From NCBI GenBank assembly GCA_046260215.1, contig JBHEPQ010000011.1:1-18896 (forward strand): a DNA stretch of 18,896 bases. The letters run 5' to 3'. A program made the translations under genes and the position numbers. Under the pieces are notes generated by a model that was not told the DNA's origin, searched no databases, and worked only from the letters and a program-made list of their open reading frames with translations. The DNA is from Chromatocurvus sp046260215. Lineage in GTDB: Bacteria; Pseudomonadota; Gammaproteobacteria; Pseudomonadales; Halieaceae. Every line of letters starts with the position of its first letter. The stretch's first letter is position 1. Shown here piece after piece: positions 1 through 7,593 of the stretch.

Positions 1-135
1 CGCGCTGCCGCCATTGCCAAGCATGCCCACCGTGAGGGCCTGTCGCTGCGCGAAGCGGCGCTGGCCGACGGCGAACTGGATGCCGCGACCTTCGACCGTC
101 TGGTCGACGTCGATGCCATGACGGGCGCCGACTGA
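1..135 (+). CDS. fumC: Class II fumarate hydratase, C-terminal fragment
   Basis: Reading frame 1 is open from the window edge to a TGA at 133-135 and encodes the last 44 residues of a protein. It contains AAAIAKHAHREGLSLREAAL followed by a segment ending DRLVDVDAMTGAD. This matches the C-terminal helical domain of class II (FumC-type) fumarases, where a KAAxIAKxAHxEGxxLREAAL-like helix precedes a short FDxxVxPxxM segment. The enzyme interconverts fumarate and malate in the cytoplasmic TCA cycle. The catalytic residues and the start lie outside the window, so activity cannot be judged. An aspartase/argininosuccinate lyase superfamily relative is possible but less likely given the EGxSLREAAL match. 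The next gene begins 190 bp downstream with its own promoter. Confidence 0.85.
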   Translation, partial: RAAAIAKHAHREGLSLREAALADGELDAATFDRLVDVDAMTGAD

Positions 136-138
136 CCC

Positions 139-158
139 GCCAGACAACGCCAGACAAC
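139..158. repeat. 10-bp tandem repeat, 2 copies, just after the fumarase stop
   Basis: GCCAGACAAC occurs twice in direct tandem (139-148 and 149-158), starting three bases after the fumarase stop codon. Within the same intergenic region a second, spaced direct repeat is seen: TGCGTGCAAGTCCT at 179-192 and TGCGTACAAGTCCT at 212-225 (13 of 14 identical, 33-bp period). The remainder of 136-325 holds the receptor promoter and ribosome binding site; no further gene is seen. Confidence 0.7.
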
Positions 159-256
159 GGCCAATGCTCCCGGGCTCTTGCGTGCAAGTCCTGGGGGTTC
201 AAGCCAGGCCCTGCGTACAAGTCCTACGTTCGAGCGTCTTTCTATTGCGGGTTTCC

Positions 257-285
257 TTGTTTACTATACACTCAGGTTCGATAAT
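257..285 (+). promoter_or_regulatory. Sigma-70-type promoter for the TonB-dependent receptor
   Basis: TTGTTT (257-262) and GATAAT (280-285) are separated by exactly 17 bp, a good match to a housekeeping promoter in an unusually AT-rich stretch of this GC-rich window. The predicted transcript would start near 292, about 34 nt before the ATG at 326. GGAGG at 316-320 is the ribosome binding site. No clear Fur-box-like palindrome is visible, so iron control is not supported. Confidence 0.6.
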
Positions 286-325
286 GCAAGCAACATAATA
301 ACTCACGCCTTGACCGGAGGTTGCC

Positions 326-2653
326 ATGACCCGCAGACATACCCTGTACCACGCCGTACGCGCTTTTGCCCTTTTCCCCCTCGCTACCGCTACCCTGGTC
401 GCGGCACAGCCGCAGCTGGAGGAAGTCCTGGTGACGGCGGAGAAGCGCACCCAGAGCATCAACGACGTTCCCCTGTCCGTGGCCGCACTGGCAGGCAGCG
501 ATATCGAGGTCGGCAAGATCAGCAGCCTGAACGATGTCGCCTTCCGCACGCCCGGCCTGACCTTCAACCAGTTCAACGTTGGCGAGCCGCGCATTTACAT
601 TCGCGGCATCGGTAACAGTTCTGACTCCGCAGCCAGCGACCCGGCGGTGGGGGTATTTCTGGATGAAGTGTACATCGGCCGCACCGGCGGCGTCGGTTTC
701 GACCTGTTTGATCTGGAGCGTATCGAGATCCTGCGCGGACCGCAGGGCACCCTGTACGGCAAGAACACCAACGGCGGCGCGATCAATATCGTCACCTCGC
801 GACCGTCCCAGGAAACGGAGCTTCGCGTGCGCGGGTCCCTGGGTAGCGACGGCCTGCGTCACATCCAGGGCCTCGCCAGCGGCGGGCTGAGTGACGGCGT
901 CGCCGGCAAACTGGTGTTCTCTCACCGCGAGCGCGACGGCTTCGGACGCAATGTCATTACGCCGGGGGACATCAACACCAGCGGCAACTTCTCGGCCAGC
1001 CGCCTGATCGGCAACTCCATCGGCGCCGCCGGCAGCGGTGACGACCTGGATGACCTCAAAAACTACAGCGTCCGCGGCCAGCTGCTGTTCGATATCAACG
1101 AGCGCGCCAGCCTGCTGCTGGGCGCCGATTACGCCAAAAATCAGAGCAATGGCTCCTGCCGCAGCATCCAGAATCTGGACAAGGCAATCGCCGGCCTGAC
1201 GCCGTTCTGGGAACTCGGCATACCGCAGGCGGCGCAGAATGACCAGCGCCATTGCGCGACGCAGTTCGATACCGGCCAGGAGCGCGAGGTCCATGGCGTC
1301 ATGGCGCGCCTGGAGTACGACCTGGGCTGGGCCATGCTCACATCCATCAGCGCCTGGCGCAGCAGCGAGTTCTCAGTGCTTGACGACCTGACGGGGATTC
1401 CACTGAGCGACCTGGCCGCACCTACACCGCCCGGCGTCCCCCTGCCCCCCGGCTCCTTCACCGCGCCGGACAACGTGATCGATGCCTCTGACGAGGAAGC
1501 CTCACAGTGGTCGCAGGAACTGCGACTGTCGCACTCCACCGATCGCCTGAACTGGGTCGTCGGCGCCTTCTTCATGGAGGAGGAGGTAGACCGCGAGGAG
1601 GAGTTCTATACGCAGTTCAGTACGCTGCTGCAGGGCCTGGGCCTCGCCGGCGTGGGCGATGTCCTGTTCACTCAGGACAACACCACCGAGAGCACGGCAA
1701 TCTACGGTCAGATCGATTACGACATCACGCCGCAGCTCACCCTGACCTACGGTGCACGCTGGGCCAAAGACAAGAAGGATATAACCCAGAACGCTTTGGA
1801 CCTGCTGGACACGGAGCCCTCTGGCGTGCCCCTGATTCTGCCGCCTTTCGAGGCTCCCGTCTCCGCCAGTGACAGCTGGTCCGAGATCACGCAGAAGGTA
1901 TCGCTGGCGTATCGACCGACACAGGACATAATGCTCTACGCAACCTACTCGGAAGGCTTCAAGAGCGGCGCCTTCCAGTCCCAGACCAACCTGGCATCGG
2001 TGGCGAGCGAACCGGTGGACCCGGAAATCGTCGAAAACATCGAGCTTGGCGTAAAGTCCGCCTGGTGGAACAACCGCGTGCAGCTTAACCTGTCCTACTA
2101 CGACATGGACTACAGCGATCTGCAGATCTTCGAGCTGAACAGCCGTTTCCTGCTGACGCTGCTGAATGCCGAGGCTGAATCGAAAGGGGTCGAGGCCAGC
2201 ATCGACGTGGCGCCCACGGAGAACCTCACCGTCAACGCGAGCTACAACTGGAGCGATGCAACCTTCGACAGCTTCATCAACTCCAACGGCCTCGACCTGT
2301 CCGGTAACGACCTGCCGTTCGCGCCGGATCAGGCGCTGACGCTCAGCGCCAACTACCGCTTTGACCTCACCGGCGGCGGCACGCTGGATGTGGGCGCCAG
2401 CTACAGCTGGAAAGATGACTATTTCTTCGGCCCGCAGAACCGGGAACGCGAGCGCCAGGAGAGCGTGACGCTGATCGACGCCAACCTGACCTGGTTCAGC
2501 CGCGATGCTTCCCTCAGCGTGGATGTCTGGGGCAAGAATCTCGACGACGAACTGCAGCTGTCCAACCAGATCGTCGATCCCACCGGGGTAACCTCGGAAT
2601 TCTACATGCCGCCGCGCACCTATGGCGTTACCGTGACCAAGTCCTTTCGCTAG
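326..2653 (+). CDS. TonB-dependent outer-membrane receptor
   Basis: The 775-residue product is an outer-membrane active transporter driven by TonB-ExbBD. Residues 1-27 form a signal peptide (basic start, hydrophobic core, AxA-like end). A TonB-box-like segment EEVLVTAEK follows at 32-40. The plug domain runs to about residue 160 and includes IEILRGPQGTLYGKNTNGGA and the following INIVTSRP, hallmarks of the family. The rest is a 22-strand-type barrel with alternating aromatic strands, ending in VTVTKSFR with the usual terminal-region aromatic. The start is fixed by GGAGG five bases before the ATG. The receptor family is widespread in aquatic gammaproteobacteria and has many substrates (siderophores, vitamins, glycans, aromatic compounds); the sequence alone does not decide. 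The downstream xdhC starts 11 bp after its stop, so co-transcription is likely and suggests the ligand could be a substrate of the adjacent oxidoreductase (inference). Confidence 0.93.
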   Translation: MTRRHTLYHAVRAFALFPLATATLVAAQPQLEEVLVTAEKRTQSINDVPLSVAALAGSDIEVGKISSLNDVAFRTPGLTFNQFNVGEPRIYIRGIGNSSDSAASDPAVGVFLDEVYIGRTGGVGFDLFDLERIEILRGPQGTLYGKNTNGGAINIVTSRPSQETELRVRGSLGSDGLRHIQGLASGGLSDGVAGKLVFSHRERDGFGRNVITPGDINTSGNFSASRLIGNSIGAAGSGDDLDDLKNYSVRGQLLFDINERASLLLGADYAKNQSNGSCRSIQNLDKAIAGLTPFWELGIPQAAQNDQRHCATQFDTGQEREVHGVMARLEYDLGWAMLTSISAWRSSEFSVLDDLTGIPLSDLAAPTPPGVPLPPGSFTAPDNVIDASDEEASQWSQELRLSHSTDRLNWVVGAFFMEEEVDREEEFYTQFSTLLQGLGLAGVGDVLFTQDNTTESTAIYGQIDYDITPQLTLTYGARWAKDKKDITQNALDLLDTEPSGVPLILPPFEAPVSASDSWSEITQKVSLAYRPTQDIMLYATYSEGFKSGAFQSQTNLASVASEPVDPEIVENIELGVKSAWWNNRVQLNLSYYDMDYSDLQIFELNSRFLLTLLNAEAESKGVEASIDVAPTENLTVNASYNWSDATFDSFINSNGLDLSGNDLPFAPDQALTLSANYRFDLTGGGTLDVGASYSWKDDYFFGPQNRERERQESVTLIDANLTWFSRDASLSVDVWGKNLDDELQLSNQIVDPTGVTSEFYMPPRTYGVTVTKSFR

Positions 2654-2664
2654 CGGGTGACTGG

Positions 2665-3621
2665 TTGCAGACTCACGACAGCGATGTCCTGGCTTTTGCG
2701 CTCGCCGCCTGCGAACAGGCCGGTCGGGCCTGGCTGGTCACCATTGTCGCCACGACCGGGTCCTCGCCGCGACCGGCGGGCGCATTGCTCGCCTGTCGTG
2801 ACGACGGCCAGCAGGCCGGATCGGTATCCGGCGGCTGCGTCGAGGAAGACCTTATTGCCAGGCTGCTCGATGGCGAATTTGACAGCCAACCCGTTGCGCG
2901 CATCGACTACGGCGTATCCGCCGAGGAAAACGCGCGCCTGGGGCTGCCCTGCGGGGGCCATCTCGACCTGATCGTGCAGTCCCTGCAGCCCGGGGATGTG
3001 GAATGGCTGGACGCCGTCCTGCGCGCCATCGGCGAACGCCGGTGCATACAGCGGCAGGTCAGCCTGGAAAGCGGTGAAACGACGCTCGCAGCGCTGGCGC
3101 ATTTCACCGACCTGGTCGTGGCAACAGACACCCTGGCGCAGACCTTCGGACCTCGCTATCGCATGCTGCTGGTCGGTGCCGGCCAGCTGGCGGCCTCTCT
3201 TGCGGAACTGGCACTGGCCATGGATTACGAGGTTCTGGTCACTGACCCCAGGCCGGATGCGCTGTCCCAGTGGCGGGGGCCCGATGTACCGCGCCTCGCC
3301 GGCATGCCGGATGACGTGGTCCGCGCGCAGGCGGTCGATCGTTTCTCGGTCGTCATCACGCTGACGCATGACCCGCGAATCGACGACATGGCACTCATGG
3401 AAGCCCTCGAGAGTGATGCCTGGTATGTCGGGGCGCTGGGGTCGCGACGCACCACGGACATGCGCCTGCAGCGACTGCAGGCGCTGGATATTGCCCAGGA
3501 CAGGATAGATCGGCTGCAGGCACCCGTCGGGCTGGATATCGGCAGCAAAACACCGCTGGAGATCGCTGTCGCCATCATGGCACAGCTGGTTAAACTGCGC
3601 CGGCGTCCCGCGCAGTCCTGA
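2665..3621 (+). CDS. xdhC: XdhC/CoxI-family molybdenum cofactor insertion/sulfuration protein
   Basis: The 318-residue protein has the two XdhC-family domains. The N-terminal XdhC_CoxI domain includes ATTGSSPRPAGALL at about 29-42 and GSVSGGCVEEDL at 52-63, with the conserved Cys at 58. The C-terminal Rossmann domain includes MLLVGAGQLAASLAELA at about 167-183 and a later YVGALGSRRTT motif. The family binds molybdenum cofactor, helps replace its oxo ligand by sulfur and hands it to xanthine-oxidase-type hydroxylases in the cytoplasm before folding or export. The start is a TTG at 2665, 11 bp after the receptor stop; no ATG lies in frame near the domain start, and the preceding GGGTGA is only a weak ribosome binding site, so translation may be coupled to the receptor. 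It is convergent with the iorAB-like genes, its likely client. The role is well supported by family; the client is inferred. Confidence 0.88.
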   Translation: MQTHDSDVLAFALAACEQAGRAWLVTIVATTGSSPRPAGALLACRDDGQQAGSVSGGCVEEDLIARLLDGEFDSQPVARIDYGVSAEENARLGLPCGGHLDLIVQSLQPGDVEWLDAVLRAIGERRCIQRQVSLESGETTLAALAHFTDLVVATDTLAQTFGPRYRMLLVGAGQLAASLAELALAMDYEVLVTDPRPDALSQWRGPDVPRLAGMPDDVVRAQAVDRFSVVITLTHDPRIDDMALMEALESDAWYVGALGSRRTTDMRLQRLQALDIAQDRIDRLQAPVGLDIGSKTPLEIAVAIMAQLVKLRRRPAQS

Positions 3622-3636
3622 CGTCCCGACTCATCC

Positions 3637-3725
3637 CCGGCGGCCGGCGCCTCGGCGGCATGAACCGGGCGGCCGGCGGACCGGGCGGCCGGCGCCCCGG
3701 CGGCCGGCGCCCCGGCGACCGGCAT
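3637..3725. repeat. GC-rich 15-16-bp tandem repeat between convergent genes
   Basis: Five units related to CCGG(G)CGGCCGGCG start at 3637, 3665, 3681, 3697 and 3712. The middle three are in strict tandem with a 16-bp then 15-bp spacing. The last unit runs into the stop codon of the minus-strand molybdenum hydroxylase gene (3725-3727). The units contain the palindromes CGGCCG and GGCGCC, so either strand can form very stable hairpins; a GGCGCC pair at 3691-3696 and 3706-3711 is one example. The array fills nearly all the DNA between the ends of xdhC and iorB and may serve as a two-way transcription barrier. No T-tract is present. Confidence 0.8.
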
Positions 3726-5980
3726 CAGGCGCTGAGCTGATCGCCGATGGGCAACTCCCGGATACGCCTGCCGGTGGCCATGAAAATGGCGTTGCACAGA
3801 GCCGGCGCAAACGGCGGGGTGCCCGGTTCGCCAACGCCGGCCGGTGGCGCATCGCTGTCTACTACCTCCACGTCGATAAAGGCCGGGCTGTGCGGCATTC
3901 GAGCCACGCGATAATTGTCGTAGTTGGTCTGCTGTACCGCGCCCTGCTCCACGGTAATCGCCGCATCCAGCGCCGCACTGAGCCCGAAAACAGAGCCGCC
4001 TTCCATCTGGTTGCGCACCGAATCGCGGTTTACCACGGTGCCCGCATCCACGACCACCCAGGCCCCGGGAATTGACAGCTTACCTTCGTCACCGACTGCC
4101 ACCTCCACCACGGTTGCGACATAGCTCAGAAAGCTGCGGTGCACGGCGAGGCCAAGGCCTGACCCCGCGGGCAACTCGCGACCCCAGTCCGCCATCTCGG
4201 TGGCCCGGCGCAGCACCTGCTTGAGCCGGGCGGTATCGAAGGGATATTCGGCGGCGTCCGCCTCATAGTTGTTGAAGCGCGAGCCCTCGGCCTTGAAGTC
4301 GATGATCCGGTCGGGGCCGATGGCTTCCAGCAGGAAGTCACGGTGATCGCGGCCGGCGGCATCGGCCACCTCCGCCATGAAGGACTGGGTGGCAAAGCAA
4401 TGATAGATATTGGCGACCGAGCGCATCCAGCCAATGCGCAGATGGGCAGGCACACGACCCGTCTCGGCCTGTATGTGATCCAGCGCGTAGGGCGGGTCCC
4501 GCAGGCCCAGGTCCGCTTCGAAGTCGGGCTCCTCGGCACCTGCCACGAACGTGGAGAGGATGGTCGGGAAGGTCGAGCGGTGACGCAGCGCATGCAGTCG
4601 CCCGCTGCTGTCGAGCCCCGCCTCGAGCCGCTGGGCGCTCACCGTATGGAAAAAGCCGTGTCGTATATCGTCCTCGCGCCGCCACTGCACGCGCACAGTG
4701 CGCCCGGTGGTATGTGCCAGGTAAGCGGCCTCCGCAGCAAAGTCAGGCTTCGATTTACGCCCGAAGCCACCCCCCAGCAGCGTCACATGCACCCGGACAT
4801 TGCTTTCCTCGAGACCCAGCATACCGGCAATCAGACTCTGGTCTGCCTGCGGATTCTGGGTGCAGGACCAGACATCGAGCACGCCGTCCACAAAGCGGGC
4901 GCTGGCCGCCGGAGGCTCCATGGGCGCCTGCGCCAGGTGCGGCACATAGTACTGCGCCGAGTGTGTCTTGGCGGCAGACTTCAGTGCTGCATCGACATCC
5001 CCCTTGCTGAAATGCACATCCCCCGGCTCGCGGCACTGTGACTCGAGCTGCTCACGGAATGCGGCAGAGTCATAGCCATCATTGGGAGACGCCGACCAGC
5101 TGATATCGAGCTTCTCACAGCCTTTCTGCGCCGCCCAGGTATTGCTCGCCAGAACGGCGACGCCGCCCAGTGGGCGGAAGTGCACAGGAGCCTGCGTGTT
5201 CGAGGGCATACTCACCACGTCGATCACCCCGGGAACGTTCCTCGCTTCGGTGTCGTCGACAGACTGAACGTCGGCCAACACCACCGGCGGACGCACAATG
5301 ACGGCAACAACGGCATCTTCCAGGCGTACATCGGCCGCAAAGCCGGCCTTGCCGGTCAGTATGTCCTGCATGTCGACTATCGGCTTGCCCCTGCCGATGT
5401 AGCGCCAGTCCTCGCGCGACTTGACTGATACGGCATCTGCCGGGGGCGGCGACATATCGGCGACGGCCGCGGCGAGATCGGCGAAATCCAGGGTCTTGCC
5501 GGAGACATGCCGGGCGCGGTGCTGCTCGACCACGCAGTCTTCCGGCGCGACGCCCCAGCGTGTCGCCGCCGCGTCGCGCAGCATGTGGCGCAAAGTGGCG
5601 CCGGCCAGACGCAGGCGCTCGAAGTTGAAGCGGATGCTGCGGGACCCGTCGGTGTTCTGGTCGCCGTAGCGTTTGTCACCGAGTGCCTGCGCGATGCTGA
5701 TGCGCTCCCAGTCGGCCTCGAGTTCATCGGCGACGATCTGCGCCACAGCGGTGCGCGCATGCTGGCCCATCTCCGAGCGATGGCAGGTGATGACCACGCT
5801 GCCATCGGCCTGCAGGGCGATGAACAGGCGCGCATCACTGCTGCTGTCTGCCGCCTCAGCGGCCACGGCCGAGGCAGACGGACCCTGTCGGGTCAGCAGC
5901 GGCAGTGCAAATACCGCGACACCACTGACGGCACCGGTTTTCAGGAACTTGCGGCGCGACAGATCAAAATATCGGTTCAT
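3725..5980 (-). CDS. iorB: Tat-exported molybdopterin-binding subunit, isoquinoline 1-oxidoreductase beta-like
   Basis: The 751-residue product is the large catalytic subunit of a xanthine-oxidase-family hydroxylase of the IorB/aldehyde-dehydrogenase type. The N-terminus carries a twin-arginine motif (SRRKFLK, residues 8-14) and a hydrophobic stretch (about 17-29), so the folded, cofactor-loaded enzyme is expected to be exported. GGGFGRK at 403-409 is a molybdopterin-contact motif. GVGEPGTPP near the C-terminus supplies the catalytic glutamate at about 718. Such enzymes insert water-derived oxygen into N-heterocycles or aldehydes and pass electrons through the 2Fe-2S subunit, probably to a cytochrome. 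The ATG overlaps the stop of the upstream iorA-like gene (ATGA). No cytochrome or FAD subunit is present in the window. The substrate cannot be read from sequence; the symbol denotes the family, not a proven isoquinoline activity. Confidence 0.88.
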   Translation of the reverse strand: MNRYFDLSRRKFLKTGAVSGVAVFALPLLTRQGPSASAVAAEAADSSSDARLFIALQADGSVVITCHRSEMGQHARTAVAQIVADELEADWERISIAQALGDKRYGDQNTDGSRSIRFNFERLRLAGATLRHMLRDAAATRWGVAPEDCVVEQHRARHVSGKTLDFADLAAAVADMSPPPADAVSVKSREDWRYIGRGKPIVDMQDILTGKAGFAADVRLEDAVVAVIVRPPVVLADVQSVDDTEARNVPGVIDVVSMPSNTQAPVHFRPLGGVAVLASNTWAAQKGCEKLDISWSASPNDGYDSAAFREQLESQCREPGDVHFSKGDVDAALKSAAKTHSAQYYVPHLAQAPMEPPAASARFVDGVLDVWSCTQNPQADQSLIAGMLGLEESNVRVHVTLLGGGFGRKSKPDFAAEAAYLAHTTGRTVRVQWRREDDIRHGFFHTVSAQRLEAGLDSSGRLHALRHRSTFPTILSTFVAGAEEPDFEADLGLRDPPYALDHIQAETGRVPAHLRIGWMRSVANIYHCFATQSFMAEVADAAGRDHRDFLLEAIGPDRIIDFKAEGSRFNNYEADAAEYPFDTARLKQVLRRATEMADWGRELPAGSGLGLAVHRSFLSYVATVVEVAVGDEGKLSIPGAWVVVDAGTVVNRDSVRNQMEGGSVFGLSAALDAAITVEQGAVQQTNYDNYRVARMPHSPAFIDVEVVDSDAPPAGVGEPGTPPFAPALCNAIFMATGRRIRELPIGDQLSA

Positions 5981-6432
5981 GATGCCGGCTCCGCCAGGTC
6001 AAGGAGAGCTGCCTTGATGCGTGGATAGGTACCGCAGCGACACAGATTGCCCTGCATGGCGTCGTCGATATCCGAGGACGAGGGAGCGCGATTTTCACTC
6101 AACAGCGACGCGGCCTGCATGATCTGTCCCGGCTGGCAATAGCCACACTGCGGCACCTGGTGCGCCGCCCACGCCCGCTGCACCGGGTGATCCCCGTTCA
6201 CTGCCAGCCCCTCGATCGTCGTTATCTCACGATTGGCCGCGCCCGTCAGTGGAATACTGCAGGACCGCTGGGCCTTGCCGTCGATGTGCACCGTACAGGC
6301 CCCACACAGCCCGGCGCCGCAGCCGTACTTGGTCCCGGTCAGATTGGCGATGTCGCGCAGATACCACAACAGCGGCATATCGCCATCTGCGTCCGTGCTG
6401 TGCTGTTCACCATTTACCGTCAGCTCAATCAT
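5977..6432 (-). CDS. iorA: 2Fe-2S subunit, isoquinoline 1-oxidoreductase alpha-like
   Basis: The 151-residue protein binds two [2Fe-2S] clusters. The N-terminal plant-ferredoxin-type domain has Cys38, Cys43, Cys46 and Cys58 (KYGCGAGLCGACTVHIDGKA region). The C-terminal helical domain has Cys96, Cys99, Cys131 and Cys133 (QCGYCQPG and NLCRCGTYPRI). This is the standard small subunit of CoxS/IorA/XdhA-type enzymes and relays electrons from molybdenum. The frame is open further upstream, but the ATG at 6432 is chosen because GAGGAAGG (complement of 6439-6446) lies six bases before it and the protein then begins with the family-typical MIELTVNGE. It has no signal peptide and would be carried out with the Tat-tagged IorB-like subunit. 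It overlaps the next gene by four bases. Confidence 0.92.
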   Translation of the reverse strand: MIELTVNGEQHSTDADGDMPLLWYLRDIANLTGTKYGCGAGLCGACTVHIDGKAQRSCSIPLTGAANREITTIEGLAVNGDHPVQRAWAAHQVPQCGYCQPGQIMQAASLLSENRAPSSSDIDDAMQGNLCRCGTYPRIKAALLDLAEPAS

Positions 6433-6452
6433 CGTTTGCCTTCCTCGCTTCA

Positions 6453-6464
6453 CCGCTGCAGCGG
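6453..6464. promoter_or_regulatory. 12-bp perfect palindrome in the iorA leader
   Basis: CCGCTGCAGCGG is a perfect 12-bp palindrome located about 20 bp before the iorA-like start codon, just upstream of its ribosome binding site. It could be an operator or simply a small RNA stem; nothing else distinguishes these. The clear core promoter of iorAB was not found. Confidence 0.3.
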
Positions 6465-6513
6465 CCTTTTCATCCAATCCCCATAAGATACCGCGACTCA
6501 AGCCTTATTACGA

Positions 6514-6569
6514 TGGGCCGCACAGGTTGGGCCGCATAGGCTGGGCCGCACAGGCTGGGCCGCCCGCGC
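6514..6569. repeat. 14-bp tandem repeat, 3.5 copies, in a divergent intergenic region
   Basis: TGGGCCGCACAGGT (6514-6527), TGGGCCGCATAGGC (6528-6541) and TGGGCCGCACAGGC (6542-6555) are exact 14-bp-period repeats, followed by a partial TGGGCCGC (6556-6563). They lie between the divergently transcribed iorA-like gene and the membrane-protein gene at 6648. The rest of this 215-bp gap has the palindrome at 6453 and no other recognisable element. Confidence 0.85.
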
Positions 6570-6647
6570 ATTTCATCGGGGCATTGCCAGCTCGCTGCCA
6601 AACCCGCATTCTCGCCCCTGACCCCGAAAACATCCGGCCGCCATGAC

Positions 6648-7457
6648 ATGGGACTGACCGCAATCAACAGCCGCCGCGCCCTCTTGCTGACACTCTGTGT
6701 GCTGGGGCCGGCGGTCGCCTGGACCGGTGCGCTGGACGCGATATCGGCCCACAGCGCAGACCGCGCACTGATTGCGACCGGTACGGCCTATGCTGCAGCC
6801 CGCGGCATCAATGCCCTGGTCTCCGTCATGCAGGGTACCGAAGTACACGCGGTCATGCTCACGATCGCCGCAGGGGAAGTCCTCGATCCGGTGAATGATC
6901 TCATCGAGCGTCTGTCCACGCTGTTCCTGTTCGCGCTGGGATCACTGGCTCTGCAGAAGATTCTCCTGCTGCTGGTCGCAGACCGGGTTTTCAGCCTGCT
7001 GCTGACGCTGGGGGGCATGTACTCGGCGCTTGCGCTGCTGAGACCGAAAACGCTGTTCGGCACCGCAGCTCTGCGTTTTTTTCTGCTCACGCTGTTCCTG
7101 CGCTTCGCCCTGGCGATCAGTGCACTGGCAAGCGGCTGGGTGGATTCCCACTTTCTCGCTGAGCGCGATGCCCGGCAACAGGCGGCGATGGAGGACTTTC
7201 GCGGCGAACTCGCGGCGCTGGAAGCCCCGGGCGCCGGGGAATCAGGCCAGAACTGGCTGCAGCGCCTGCGCAGCTCCGTATCACCCGCAGAGCTGCGTGC
7301 ACGTCTGGCGGCGCTGGAATCCCGGGTTGATGACTTTGCGGCAAGTGCCATGACGCTGGCGATGTCGCTTCTGCTGAAAAGCATTCTCCTGCCGCTGATG
7401 TTCCTCTATGGGCTGTTTGTGGGGTGTCGCGCGCTGATGCAGACGTCGCCAGCGTAG
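6648..7457 (+). CDS. Conserved inner-membrane protein of unknown function
   Basis: The 269-residue product has about five hydrophobic segments (near 11-29, 90-110, 114-131, 143-163 and 236-260). Between the last two lies a charged, helical, probably coiled-coil region (about 167-232, rich in E, R, A, L with a Gly/Pro break near 194-200). A conserved-looking block YAAARGINALVSVMQGTEV (48-66) followed by GEVLDPVNDLIERLS (76-90) recalls a family of uncharacterised membrane proteins of marine gammaproteobacteria, but I cannot give a name or function. The chosen ATG (6648) has no convincing ribosome binding site; an overlapping ATG at 6643 is out of frame. It is monocistronic on the plus strand: the next gene has its own promoter 28 bp after this stop. 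Confidence 0.75.
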   Translation: MGLTAINSRRALLLTLCVLGPAVAWTGALDAISAHSADRALIATGTAYAAARGINALVSVMQGTEVHAVMLTIAAGEVLDPVNDLIERLSTLFLFALGSLALQKILLLLVADRVFSLLLTLGGMYSALALLRPKTLFGTAALRFFLLTLFLRFALAISALASGWVDSHFLAERDARQQAAMEDFRGELAALEAPGAGESGQNWLQRLRSSVSPAELRARLAALESRVDDFAASAMTLAMSLLLKSILLPLMFLYGLFVGCRALMQTSPA

Positions 7458-7484
7458 CCTGTCGCCGCAAAGCTGGTCATAACA

Positions 7485-7513
7485 CGGACAATACGCGTCC
7501 GCCATGATAGTAT
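7485..7513 (+). promoter_or_regulatory. Sigma-70-like promoter for the fasciclin gene
   Basis: CGGACA (7485-7490) and TAGTAT (7508-7513) are separated by 17 bp; each matches four of six consensus bases. A transcript from about 7520 would have a leader near 74 nt, ending in GAGGA (7583-7587) six bases before the ATG at 7594. The spacer start overlaps a small inverted repeat (CGGAC 7485-7489 / GTCCG 7497-7501) that could be an operator. Confidence 0.4.
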
Positions 7514-7593
7514 CCTCCGTATGTTCAATGCGTTTACATCGCGCTGGATGGCCAATACTGGCCAGCCCCTGTTCACGACAATGAGGATTACGT

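Noticed and set aside
257..325. Fur box upstream of the TonB-dependent receptor
   Set aside because: Only GATAAT and ATAATA fragments are seen, without the palindromic GATAAT-ATTATC layout.
272..1294. A 340-codon open frame on the minus strand over the receptor gene
   Set aside because: It is the antisense shadow of a well-supported receptor in GC-rich DNA; composition is Ala/Gln/Val-rich without domains, and no start signal precedes it.
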